DNA of 8,589 nt from an uncultured Microbacteriaceae bacterium (GCA_943914115.1 CALUAU010000087.1:1-8589); one strand, 5' to 3'. Positions 1 to 7,377 are shown, counted from the first letter of the stretch. Program-made: numbers and translations. The notes: generated by a model not told the origin, from the sequence alone.

Positions 1-1448
1 ACCTCACCCTCGAGATGGCTGCCGAGGCAGGCCTCAACGTCAACCGCGACAAGTTCGATGAACTGATGAGCCAGCAGCGAGCCCGCGCCAAAGCGGATGC
101 GAAATCACGCCGCTCGCAGCTGGCCGATCTCAACGTGTACAGCGATTTGCGCGCGGCCGGTGAAACTACCTTCCTCGGACACGACGAGCTGCGGGGTGAG
201 TCGGAAGTGCTCGGCCTGATCGTTAACGGCGAAAGCGTGCCGGTGGCGCGTGCCGGTGACCACGCCGAGATTATTCTGGCCGAGACCACGCTCTATGCCG
301 AATCGGGTGGTCAAGACTCCGATCAGGGCTGGATCGTGCAACCAAGCGGCGGGTTCGAATCGACCGTCGTCGATGTGCAGAAGCCGGTGCCGGGCCTGAT
401 CTCACACACCGTGGATATCACCGCGGGAGAGATCGCGGTGGGAGACCGCGTTGAGACTGTGGTTGATGCCCAGTACCGGCGTGCGGCCTCGGAGGCGCAC
501 TCGGCAACGCACCTGATTCACGCAGCGCTGCGCGACACGCTCGGCCCGGATGCGCACCAGTCGGGTTCGTATAACAAGTCGGGCTACATGCGGCTCGACT
601 TCAGCTGGTCACAGCCGCTTTCGGCTGAAACGCGCAGCGAACTGGAAGACATTGCCAATAACGCGATCCGCCAGAATCTTGAGGTGGTCACGCGCGAACT
701 ACCGCTGGATGAAGCGAAGGCGCTCGGTGCCCGTGCCCTATTCGGCGAAAAATACGGCTCGGTAGTGCGCATGGTTGATATCGGCGGCCCGTGGTCACGC
801 GAGCTGTGCGGTGGCACTCACGTAACCTCCTCGGCTGAGATCGGCATCATTAACCTGATTGGTGAATCGAGCGTCGGTGCCCAAAACCGCCGTGTTGAGG
901 CGCTGGTGGGGCGGGACGCGTTCAGCGAGTTCGCGGCCGAACGCGCCATCGTGCGTGAGCTCACCGGTGGTTTAAAAGTGCGTCGCGAGCAGCTCGCTGA
1001 TCGGGTTCACGAGCTGGTTGACCAGCTCAAACGTGCTGAGAAACGCATTGCTGAGCTTGAATCGGCGCAGCTGAGTCAGCGTGTACCCGAACTGGTCGCC
1101 TCAGCGCAGAGCGTCGGAAAGGTTGAACTCGTTGCGGCTACGCTTGGCACGGTGCGTTCGGCAGATGATATTCGCCGACTGGTGCTCGATTTGCGTCAGC
1201 GAATGGCGTCGCGCCCGGCGGTGATTGTGCTCATTGGTGAGGCATCGGGGAAGCCCTCGGTAGTGGTTGCCACCACCGAATCGGCTCGCGATGCTGGCGC
1301 CAAGGCCGTGGCACTCGTGAAGGTTGCTGCCGGTGTGCTCGGTGGTGGCGGAGGCGGTAAACCCGATGTCGCCCAGGGCGGTGGGCAAGATGTGGGCCAG
1401 ATTCCGGCAGCGCTTGATCGTATCCGCGACGAGGTTGCGGCACTCTAA
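1..1448 (+). CDS. alaS: Alanine-tRNA ligase, 3' part (5' end outside window)
   Basis: Charges tRNA-Ala with alanine in the cytoplasm and hydrolyses mischarged Ser- or Gly-tRNA-Ala. The frame is open from base 3 (reads LTLEMAAEAG), so the catalytic N-terminal half lies upstream and the ATG at 15 is internal. Counting from that ATG, the editing-site HxxxH (HSATH) is at 162-166 and the second metal-binding pair Cys265-GGT-His269 lies in ELCGGTHV; the 103-residue spacing fits the family (E. coli His564 and Cys666). SSVGAQNRRVEALVG closes the editing domain. A charged coiled coil spans about 323-353, and the C-terminal C-Ala domain holds the glycine-rich GGGGGGKPDVAQGGG near 443-457. About 480 residues of a roughly 880-residue protein are present. 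The TAA is immediately followed by the ruvX ATG, so translation is probably coupled. Identity is secure. Confidence 0.97.
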   Translation, partial: LTLEMAAEAGLNVNRDKFDELMSQQRARAKADAKSRRSQLADLNVYSDLRAAGETTFLGHDELRGESEVLGLIVNGESVPVARAGDHAEIILAETTLYAESGGQDSDQGWIVQPSGGFESTVVDVQKPVPGLISHTVDITAGEIAVGDRVETVVDAQYRRAASEAHSATHLIHAALRDTLGPDAHQSGSYNKSGYMRLDFSWSQPLSAETRSELEDIANNAIRQNLEVVTRELPLDEAKALGARALFGEKYGSVVRMVDIGGPWSRELCGGTHVTSSAEIGIINLIGESSVGAQNRRVEALVGRDAFSEFAAERAIVRELTGGLKVRREQLADRVHELVDQLKRAEKRIAELESAQLSQRVPELVASAQSVGKVELVAATLGTVRSADDIRRLVLDLRQRMASRPAVIVLIGEASGKPSVVVATTESARDAGAKAVALVKVAAGVLGGGGGGKPDVAQGGGQDVGQIPAALDRIRDEVAAL

Positions 1449-1928
1449 ATGCGTCGCGTTGTACGTTTCGGCATTGATGTCGGTAAAGCAAGAATCGGGG
1501 TTGCCCGCAGCGATCCTGACGGTCTGCTGGCGACGCCACTAGAAACAGTTGCTCGTGACCGTGAGGGGAGCGGGCATATTGACCGGATTGCGCAGCTGGC
1601 CGCGGAATACAATGCGGGCGAGTTTTACGTTGGTTATCCGCTTAACCTGCGCGGCGAATCAACCCCGTCAACCGACGACGCGGTTCGGGTTGCCCGAGAG
1701 CTCGCGGCAAGTGTCGAGCTGCCGGTTCGGCTCATTGATGAACGGCTGACGACGGTCTCGGCAACCCGCCAGTTTCAGGCCGCGGGTCGCAGCGCATCCC
1801 GGTCACGGTCGGTGATTGACCAGGCAGCCGCGGTAATACTGTTGCAACAAGCGCTCGACCAAGAGCGCGCCAGCGGAAATCTCGCGGGTCGCGAAATCGA
1901 AGTCGACGACGAGGACCAACTTGACTGA
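1449..1928 (+). CDS. ruvX: Holliday junction resolvase-like / pre-16S rRNA nuclease RuvX (YqgF)
   Basis: RNase H-fold nuclease of the YqgF/RuvX family, 159 residues, the usual size. Family members have been linked both to 5' maturation of 16S rRNA and to Holliday junction cleavage; the sequence does not decide between the two. Visible motifs: strand-1 GIDVGKARIGVA with Asp10, YVGYPLNLRGES (normally GLP-LN-G), IDERLTTVSA with Asp97-Glu98, and IDQAAAVILLQQALD with Asp124. The three acidic positions expected for metal binding are all present. The acidic tail (EIEVDDEDQLD) is not part of the fold. The ATG directly abuts the alaS TAA; the only upstream purine run, GAGG at 1431-1434, is 14 nt away, so initiation probably depends on coupling to alaS. 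The 3' end overlaps the mltG start by 8 nt. Confidence 0.95.
   Translation: MRRVVRFGIDVGKARIGVARSDPDGLLATPLETVARDREGSGHIDRIAQLAAEYNAGEFYVGYPLNLRGESTPSTDDAVRVARELAASVELPVRLIDERLTTVSATRQFQAAGRSASRSRSVIDQAAAVILLQQALDQERASGNLAGREIEVDDEDQLD
1911..1915 (+). promoter_or_regulatory. Shine-Dalgarno supporting the TTG start of mltG
   Basis: GAGGA lies 5 nt before the TTG at 1921, inside the end of ruvX. It is the main reason for accepting a TTG start; the next residues (MTEEQQPKSRRELRAAE) read as a plausible cytoplasmic N terminus. Confidence 0.55.
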
Positions 1929-3417
1929 AGAACAGCAACCAAAATCCAGACGTGAGCTGCGCGCAGCTGAACGCACGCGCCAGCTGGCTGAATTGGCACG
2001 GCGTCAGCGCGAGCTTGAAGCGCAGCATGACGCGGTGAAACGCGCGCAGCAGGCCGAGTACGAGGCCGAACAAGCCGCGCAGCAGACCCCGCCGCCTCGC
2101 AAAGCCGAGGCGCAGCCGGTTGCACCACCGGCAGAAAAGCGCGAGAAGATAGCTTCCGCATCGCCTACCACAGCGGCAGCGCCTCAGCAAGCCACTGACA
2201 AACCGCGCCCCGACAGTGCTGATACCGCCGAGGGCACCGCGGATACTGCCGAGGCGCCGGTTGAGGGAGTATCGGCCGATGATGCGTTCGCGCAGATCTT
2301 CGGTGATGGAGCCGTCGGGGCACACGATAACGACCGCCGCGCACGGGCGCCGGGCCGGCGTCGCCGTGTGGTGGTTAACCTGGTGGTTATCGGGCTGATT
2401 CTCGGGATGGTGGTCGGCGCCGGTGTGCTGGTGTGGAATGTCGCCGGAGACCGAATTATGAGCATCCTCAACAATGAACCTCGCGACTATGAGGGTGCCG
2501 GTAACGGCACCGAGGTAGAGTTCACAATCCTTCCCGGCGATACCGGCACTGACATCGCCAATCGACTCGAACAGCAGGGCGTTGTGCGCACCTCGGGCGC
2601 ATTTATCGACGCCGTACTGGCCCGACCCGAAGAGCCACAGTTCCAGCCCGGCACCTACCGGCTGCAGCAAGAGATGAGTTCGGACGAGGCACTGGTGGCG
2701 CTGCTTGATGAGAGTAACCGCATCGAAAACACCGTCACCATCCCCGAGGGCACCCGTGAGACGGTCGTGTACGAACTGGTACAAGAAACCTATGGCATCT
2801 CTGTTGACGAGCTGAAGAAGCTTGCCTCGCAGCCGCAAACATTTGGTCTTCCCGAAGAAGCAAAATCACTCGAAGGCTTCCTCTTCCCAGCTACCTACAC
2901 CTTCGCGCCGGATGTGAGTGCCAAGGAAGTGCTCCAGACCATGGTCGATCGCAGTTTCCAGGCGCTCGACCAGCAGGGGGTAGCGAAAGAAGATCGCTGG
3001 CAGATCGTGCTGATGGCTTCGCTGGTTGAGCGCGAGGCGCGACTTGACGAAGACTTCCCGAAAGTTGCGCGGGTGTTCTACAACCGTCTCGAAATCGATA
3101 TGCCGCTGCAATCGGATGCGACGGTCACTTACTGGACCGAACAGACCCACCGCGCATCAACCACCGATGACGAGCGCGCCGATGAGAGTAACCCTTACAA
3201 CACCTATGTGCACAGCGGAATGATTCCGGCACCGATTTCGAACCCGGGCGACCGGGCTATCGAAGCTGCCGTGCATCCTGCCGAAGGCGAGTGGCTTTAC
3301 TTCGTAACGGTGGATCTAGAAACCGGCGAGACGGTATTTTCGACAACGTTTGAAGAACATGAACAGGCGGTGGCGAAGTGGCTGAAGTGGCTCGAAGACC
3401 ACCCCGACTACGAGTAA
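1921..3417 (+). CDS. mltG: Endolytic murein transglycosylase MltG (YceG-like)
   Basis: Membrane-anchored lytic transglycosylase that cleaves nascent glycan strands and so ends peptidoglycan polymerisation. 498 residues, longer than E. coli MltG (about 340) because of a cytoplasmic N-terminal region of about 145 residues: a charged probable coiled coil (about 8-50), a Pro/Ala stretch with PPP at 57-59, then a Thr/Ala/Asp-rich part. Basic residues (GRRRR) precede one transmembrane helix at about 150-173. Outside the membrane come a LysM-like segment (VEFTILPGDTGTDIANRLEQ), LEGFLFPATYTF, and the catalytic stretch ASLVERE with predicted catalytic Glu370. FYNRLEIDMPLQSDATVTYW, NPYNTY and ISNPGDRAIEAAVHP follow, all family motifs. 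The family's usual GLPPGPI reads GMIPAPI here. The TTG start overlaps the ruvX stop by 8 nt. Identity is firm; the start is less certain. Confidence 0.94.
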   Translation: MTEEQQPKSRRELRAAERTRQLAELARRQRELEAQHDAVKRAQQAEYEAEQAAQQTPPPRKAEAQPVAPPAEKREKIASASPTTAAAPQQATDKPRPDSADTAEGTADTAEAPVEGVSADDAFAQIFGDGAVGAHDNDRRARAPGRRRRVVVNLVVIGLILGMVVGAGVLVWNVAGDRIMSILNNEPRDYEGAGNGTEVEFTILPGDTGTDIANRLEQQGVVRTSGAFIDAVLARPEEPQFQPGTYRLQQEMSSDEALVALLDESNRIENTVTIPEGTRETVVYELVQETYGISVDELKKLASQPQTFGLPEEAKSLEGFLFPATYTFAPDVSAKEVLQTMVDRSFQALDQQGVAKEDRWQIVLMASLVEREARLDEDFPKVARVFYNRLEIDMPLQSDATVTYWTEQTHRASTTDDERADESNPYNTYVHSGMIPAPISNPGDRAIEAAVHPAEGEWLYFVTVDLETGETVFSTTFEEHEQAVAKWLKWLEDHPDYE

Positions 3418-3434
3418 CAGCTGCGGGCTGACCC

Positions 3435-3440
3435 AGGAGA
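3435..3440 (+). promoter_or_regulatory. Shine-Dalgarno of aroE
   Basis: AGGAGA in the 28-nt mltG-aroE gap, 5 nt before the ATG at 3446. It favours 3446 over the in-frame starts at 3455 (ATG) and 3485 (GTG), although homology begins only near residue 26. Confidence 0.65.
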
Positions 3441-3445
3441 GCACG

Positions 3446-4342
3446 ATGTGTCCGATGGTATTTCCCGAGGTGCCCACGGGCGCGGTGACGAGCGAACCCG
3501 CGCGTGGTCGCGGGGCGGCACGGTTGGCGGTGCTGGGTGATCCGATCGCGCACTCGAAATCACCGCAGCTGCAGCTGGCAGCGTATCGTCAGCTCGGCGT
3601 CGACTGGGAATACTGGCGATGGCAGGTTCCGGCAGGAAGCCTGCATGACCGGCTCGCCAATCGTGGCCAGGGGTGGCGCGGAGTTTCGGTAACAGCTCCG
3701 TTGAAGGCTGAGGCGCTCGCGTACGCAAGTTCGGCGGATCCGCTCGCTGAACTCACCGGCGCCGCCAATACACTCGTGTTCGCGACACTTGATCCGTCGG
3801 CACCGGCACACGCTGCCAATACCGATGTGGCCGGTATCGTCGCGGCCTTTGGCGGGCTGCAGCCGGTGCAAGGACGGGTGGATGTGCTCGGTGCTGGCGG
3901 TACCGCAGTTTCGGCCGTGGCGGCAGCAGCGCAGATGGGTGCGAACGAGGTGCGGGTGTTCGCGCGCCGGCCTGAAGCTGCCACCGCGCTCGTTGCCGGA
4001 CTCGAACCGAAACTTGGCGGTGTGCAATTGCACGCACATGACCTTTCGACCTGGCAACCGGTCGGGGCTGCGGCGGTGATTGACACAGTTCCAGGTGGCT
4101 GCCCGGTGCGCCCAGACCTGCAAGTTTCGGACATGCCGCTGCTGTCGGCTGCCTACGACCCCTGGCCCACCGAACTTGCCCGGTGCTGGAACGGAACGGT
4201 GATTGCGGGCACTGAAATGTTATTGCAGCAGGCGGTGGTGCAGGTGCGACTGTTTACCGGACGCGGAGCCGATCATCCGTTGCCGAACGAATCGACAATC
4301 GTGCAGCAGATGCGCGTGGCGCTCAACAACCACGCCGACTGA
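3446..4342 (+). CDS. aroE: Shikimate dehydrogenase (NADP+), divergent
   Basis: Reduces 3-dehydroshikimate to shikimate with NADPH (step 4 of the chorismate pathway); 298 residues. The substrate domain shows GDPIAHSKSP with Ser37 and Ser39, VTAPLK with the catalytic Lys87, GAANT with Asn108, and NTDVAG with catalytic Asp127. The nucleotide domain has GAGG at 149-152, and FARRPEAA just after it supplies arginines suited to the NADP 2'-phosphate. GTEMLLQQA near 255-263 carries the conserved Gln (probably 262). Departures from the family: Ser81 where NVTxP usually has Asn, DTVPGG in place of the usual (N/S)xTPxGM, and AYDPWPTELA in place of YNPxxTxLL. About 25 residues precede the first conserved strand. 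Because all substrate and catalytic residues remain, I call it AroE, but a quinate/shikimate dehydrogenase-like role cannot be excluded. It lies 28 nt after mltG and 23 nt before aroC. Confidence 0.88.
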   Translation: MCPMVFPEVPTGAVTSEPARGRGAARLAVLGDPIAHSKSPQLQLAAYRQLGVDWEYWRWQVPAGSLHDRLANRGQGWRGVSVTAPLKAEALAYASSADPLAELTGAANTLVFATLDPSAPAHAANTDVAGIVAAFGGLQPVQGRVDVLGAGGTAVSAVAAAAQMGANEVRVFARRPEAATALVAGLEPKLGGVQLHAHDLSTWQPVGAAAVIDTVPGGCPVRPDLQVSDMPLLSAAYDPWPTELARCWNGTVIAGTEMLLQQAVVQVRLFTGRGADHPLPNESTIVQQMRVALNNHAD

Positions 4343-4365
4343 GAAATTCATGAGACACTAGGCCA

Positions 4366-5637
4366 ATGCTTCGTTGGCTCACTGCCGGGGAATCACACGG
4401 CCCCGAACTGCTCGCAATTTTGGAGGGACTGCCCGCCGGCATCCCCGTCTCGCTCGATGATATTCGTGCCGATCTGGCGCGTCGCAAACTCGGCTATGGC
4501 CGCGGCGGGCGCATGAAGTTTGAGCAGGATGAACTCACTCTGTCGTCGGGAGTGCGGCACGGCTATACCATTGCGTCGCCGCTGGGAATCCGCATCCAGA
4601 ACACCGAGTGGCCCAAGTGGCAGCAGGTCATGTCACCCGAACCGGTGACCGACCCCGAGGTGTTCGCCACCGGTCGCGGCACTGGGCTGACCCGTCCCCG
4701 TCCCGGGCATGCCGACCTTGTGGGGATGCAAAAATACGGTTTTGTCGAGTCGCGTCCGGCACTCGAACGTGCCAGCGCCCGCGAAACCGCGGCGCGCGTG
4801 GCGCTCGGCGCTGTAGCCAAGCGGTTTTTGGCAGAGCTCGGGGTTACCACAGTGAGCCACACCGTGGCAATTGGCACGGTCGAAGTGCCCGAAACCGCGA
4901 ACTGGCCCACCGCTACAGACGTGGCCGCGATTGATGCCGACCCGGTGCGCTGCTTTGACGCTGAAACGAGCGTCCGGATGGTGGCCGCGATCGACGACAC
5001 CCGTCACTCGGGTGACACTATCGGTGGGGTTACCGAGGTGCTCGTGTACGGTCTGCCGCCGGGGCTCGGCTCATATGTGCACTGGGACCGCCGCCTTGAT
5101 TCACGACTAGCCGGGGCCCTCATGAGCATCCAGGCAATCAAGGGTGTGGAGATCGGTGACGGGTTTACCACTGCGCGTCGCCTTGGTAGCCAGGCACACG
5201 ACGAACTGTACGGCGTTGACGGCAAGATCCACCGCGCATCCGACCGGGCCGGCGGTATCGAGGGTGGGATGACCACGGGCACCGTGCTACGGGTACGCAC
5301 CGCCATGAAACCGATCGCCACCGTGCCACGGGCGCTGCATACGGTCGATATTGCCAACGGTGCGAATGCCACGGCACACCACCAACGTTCGGATGTGTGT
5401 GCGGTGCCGGCCTCTGGCGTTGTGGCTGAAGCCATGGTGGCGCTCGTGCTCGCCGATGCGGTGCTTGAGAAGTTCGGTGGCGACTCGCTCGCCGAGGTAC
5501 AGCGCAATCTCGCGAACTATCTCGAGTCGATTCCGCAGGCGCTCACGACTGATCCGACAATTATCGACCCCGCAGCGGCAGCCACCGAGGTGGATGATTC
5601 GCCGATGGGTGATTCACTCAGCGAGTGGCGCGTATGA
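4366..5637 (+). CDS. aroC: Chorismate synthase
   Basis: Converts 5-enolpyruvylshikimate 3-phosphate to chorismate, the last common step to aromatic amino acids, folates and quinones; needs reduced FMN. 423 residues. All three family signatures are present: GESHGPELLAILEGLP (8-23, with catalytic His11), ERASARETAARVALG, and RSDVCAVPA (Arg341-Ser342-Asp343). RRKLGYGRGGRMKFEQD (39-55) and RPRPGHADL with the second conserved His115 complete the active site. Roughly the last 25 residues (TTDPTIIDP to SEWRV) extend beyond the usual core. The ATG follows aroE by 23 nt, but only a weak purine stretch (AGG at 4360-4362, 3 nt away) precedes it, so initiation may be coupled or leaderless. Its TGA overlaps the aroK ATG as ATGA. 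Confidence 0.97.
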   Translation: MLRWLTAGESHGPELLAILEGLPAGIPVSLDDIRADLARRKLGYGRGGRMKFEQDELTLSSGVRHGYTIASPLGIRIQNTEWPKWQQVMSPEPVTDPEVFATGRGTGLTRPRPGHADLVGMQKYGFVESRPALERASARETAARVALGAVAKRFLAELGVTTVSHTVAIGTVEVPETANWPTATDVAAIDADPVRCFDAETSVRMVAAIDDTRHSGDTIGGVTEVLVYGLPPGLGSYVHWDRRLDSRLAGALMSIQAIKGVEIGDGFTTARRLGSQAHDELYGVDGKIHRASDRAGGIEGGMTTGTVLRVRTAMKPIATVPRALHTVDIANGANATAHHQRSDVCAVPASGVVAEAMVALVLADAVLEKFGGDSLAEVQRNLANYLESIPQALTTDPTIIDPAAAATEVDDSPMGDSLSEWRV

Positions 5638-6212
5638 GCCTGGTGTTTATCGGGCCACCCGCCGCAGGAAAATCTCGAGCCGGCAAACGCGTAGCGCAGC
5701 GACTGCGCGCCAGCTACGCCGACACCGACAAGCTCTTTGCTCGCGAGCACGGGCCAATTCACGAGTTCATTCCGAGTGCCGGTGAGGCTGAGTTTCGCCG
5801 CATCGAGCGTGAGATCGTGCTGGCCGCGATTCGCGACTACGACGTCGTGTCACTCGGGGGAGGGGCCATCCTCGACCCCGATACTCAGGCCGAGCTGGAA
5901 CGCGGCGACCATGTTGTGGTGCAGCTAGTGGCAAAGCCGGCGGCGATTGAAGAGCGCATCAGCGGTAAGAAAAATCGGCCGCTACTCAAGGGCATCGATA
6001 GCTGGATTGCCACCTATGAAGCGCGTAAACCAATCTATGACCGGCTCGCCGATATCACCATCGACACGAGTTTTCGACCGATGTGGCAGGTGGTGAACGA
6101 GGTGCGTCGCTATCTCAAACGAATTAACTCGCCGCTATTACCGAAACCGAATCTGCAACCGGTAGCCGGTGGCGGCGAAGCCAAGACGCCGAAGGAGAAC
6201 GAACAGCAGTGA
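5634..6212 (+). CDS. aroK: Shikimate kinase
   Basis: Phosphorylates shikimate at O3 with ATP (step 5). 192 residues from ATG 5634. Walker A is GPPAAGKS (7-14). ADTD gives Asp30 and Asp32 for Mg and shikimate; GEAEFRRIE places the shikimate-binding Arg55; SLGGG (73-77) forms the glycine loop; NRPLL carries lid Arg115; and RKPIYDRLADITIDT matches the late conserved segment. The core ends near residue 165, leaving a tail rich in Pro, Gly, Ala, Lys, Glu and Gln (about 168-192) that looks like a linker rather than folded protein. The chosen ATG gives a 4-nt ATGA overlap with aroC; GTG 5625 in the same frame would add MAR and cannot be ruled out. The stop overlaps the aroB GTG (GTGA), implying tight coupling. 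Confidence 0.95.
   Translation: MSLVFIGPPAAGKSRAGKRVAQRLRASYADTDKLFAREHGPIHEFIPSAGEAEFRRIEREIVLAAIRDYDVVSLGGGAILDPDTQAELERGDHVVVQLVAKPAAIEERISGKKNRPLLKGIDSWIATYEARKPIYDRLADITIDTSFRPMWQVVNEVRRYLKRINSPLLPKPNLQPVAGGGEAKTPKENEQQ
6192..6197 (+). promoter_or_regulatory. Shine-Dalgarno of aroB
   Basis: AAGGAG inside the last codons of aroK, 11 nt before the GTG at 6209. The spacing is long but the match is good, and it supports the GTGA-overlap start. Confidence 0.5.
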
Positions 6213-7294
6213 CGAAGGTAACGCGTCTGAGCGTGGGCGACCACGGCCCGGTGCTGATTGGTCGGGGGCTGATTCATCGACTCGATGAACTGCTGCCCGA
6301 ACTGCTCGGCGATCGGGTTGAACAGTTGCTGATCGTGCACCAGCCGACCCTGCGCAATATTGCCGAAGATCTGCACCGACTGCTCGGCGGAAGCTACCGG
6401 CGAGTGCTGATCGCCGAGGTTCCAGACGCTGAGGCCGGTAAACGGGTAGAAGTGGCACAGTTTTTGTGGGGCATTCTTGGCAAGAGCGATTTCACGCGCT
6501 CGGATGCCATCATCTCGCTCGGGGGCGGTGCGGCAACCGATCTCGGTGGCTGGGTGGCCGCATCGTGGCTGCGCGGAGTGAAAGTCGTGCATGTTCCGAC
6601 CACTGTGCTCGCCATGGCGGATGCTGCCGTGGGTGGAAAGACCGGCATTAACACCGAGGAGGGGAAGAACCTCGTCGGGGCCTTCCACCTGCCCACCGGT
6701 GTGGTGTGTGATCTCGATGTGCTCGAGTCTCTTCCGCGCAATGAACTCGTAACCGGTTTTACCGAGGCAGTGAAGATCGGGTTCATTCACGAGCCCGAAA
6801 TCCTCGACCTTATCGAGGCCGACTCCGAGCGCGCCACCGACCCGCGAAGCGACGAGTTCCGGCGCATCCTCGAACTCGCCGTTGCGTACAAACTGCAGGT
6901 AACCGCGGCCGATCTCACCGAGCAGGGCGGACGCGAGATGCTCAACTATGGGCACACCCTCGGCCACGCTATCGAACACACCGAGCGCTACCAGTGGCGT
7001 CACGGTGCGGCCGTGGCGGTGGGGATGCGATTTGTTGCCGAGCTTGCCCGACTCTCGGGACGGCTCAGTGATGCCGACGCCGACCGACACACCCGCATTC
7101 TCAAGCTACTGGGGCTGCCGGTCAGCTACCCGGTAGGTCGCTGGCAGCAGCTATTGGCGGTCATGGCTCGAGACAAGAAAGCTCGCGGCGCAATGCTGCG
7201 GTTCGTGGTGCTTGAGCGGATCGGCAGCCCGACAATCATGACGGCACCGGACGAATCGCTGCTGTTTGCCGCCTACCAAGAGATCGCTTCCTAG
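6209..7294 (+). CDS. aroB: 3-dehydroquinate synthase
   Basis: Cyclises DAHP to 3-dehydroquinate using NAD+ and a divalent metal, normally Zn or Co (step 2 of the pathway). 361 residues, the normal length. The NAD-binding loop is SLGGGAATDLGG (Gly105-107, Asp111). HVPTTVLAMADAAVGGKTGIN is the family hallmark. The three metal ligands are in place: Glu186 in TEAVKIG, His249 in YGHTLGHAIEH, and His265 in RHGAAVAVGM, closely matching E. coli Glu184, His247 and His264. MARDKKARGAMLRFVVL is the conserved C-terminal substrate segment. The GTG start overlaps the aroK stop by 4 nt, so the two are probably made in step. In many actinobacteria a dehydroquinase gene and pepQ follow aroB; here efp follows directly. 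Confidence 0.97.
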   Translation: MTKVTRLSVGDHGPVLIGRGLIHRLDELLPELLGDRVEQLLIVHQPTLRNIAEDLHRLLGGSYRRVLIAEVPDAEAGKRVEVAQFLWGILGKSDFTRSDAIISLGGGAATDLGGWVAASWLRGVKVVHVPTTVLAMADAAVGGKTGINTEEGKNLVGAFHLPTGVVCDLDVLESLPRNELVTGFTEAVKIGFIHEPEILDLIEADSERATDPRSDEFRRILELAVAYKLQVTAADLTEQGGREMLNYGHTLGHAIEHTERYQWRHGAAVAVGMRFVAELARLSGRLSDADADRHTRILKLLGLPVSYPVGRWQQLLAVMARDKKARGAMLRFVVLERIGSPTIMTAPDESLLFAAYQEIAS

Positions 7295-7312
7295 TGGTCT
7301 CGCTTGCACCCA

Positions 7313-7340
7313 GTTTCACCGCTTACCGACGAGCTAAACT
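7313..7340 (+). promoter_or_regulatory. Candidate promoter for efp-nusB
   Basis: In the 83-nt aroB-efp gap, TAAACT at 7335-7340 fits the actinobacterial -10 pattern TAnnnT. A poor -35-like GTTTCA (7313-7318) stands 16 nt upstream. A start near 7347 would give a leader of about 31 nt containing the efp Shine-Dalgarno. This is the longest gap inside the cluster, which fits separate expression of efp, an abundant protein. It is a sequence match only, with no proof of activity. Confidence 0.42.
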
Positions 7341-7363
7341 AGAACGTCGACTTTTAAACGCAC

Positions 7364-7370
7364 AGAAGGG
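7364..7370 (+). promoter_or_regulatory. Shine-Dalgarno deciding the efp start
   Basis: AGAAGGG stands 7 nt before ATG 7378. It shows that translation begins there and not at the in-frame GTG 7294, which would overlap the aroB stop and add 28 residues with no similarity to EF-P. Confidence 0.75.
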
Positions 7371-7377
7371 CCCGGTA

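Noticed and set aside
15..17. ATG at 15 as the start of alaS
   Set aside because: The frame continues to the window edge with alaS-like residues, and the catalytic half must lie upstream.
1732..2838. Open frame of 368 codons on the - strand opposite mltG
   Set aside because: It lies wholly within ruvX/mltG, whose motifs are clear. The translation is Arg/Leu/His-rich with no recognisable domain, as expected of an antisense shadow in GC-rich DNA.
6158..6170. Small inverted repeat ACCGG-TAG-CCGGT before the aroB ribosome-binding site
   Set aside because: Only 5 bp and inside aroK coding sequence; such repeats occur by chance in GC-rich DNA.
6110..7090. Open frame of 326 codons on the - strand opposite aroB
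   Set aside because: It mirrors aroB codon structure, has no recognisable motif, and crosses the aroK-aroB junction.
7294..7377. Upstream GTG start for efp giving 215 residues
   Set aside because: The added 28 residues have no EF-P similarity, the GTG overlaps the aroB stop, and ATG 7378 has a good Shine-Dalgarno and gives the standard 187 residues.
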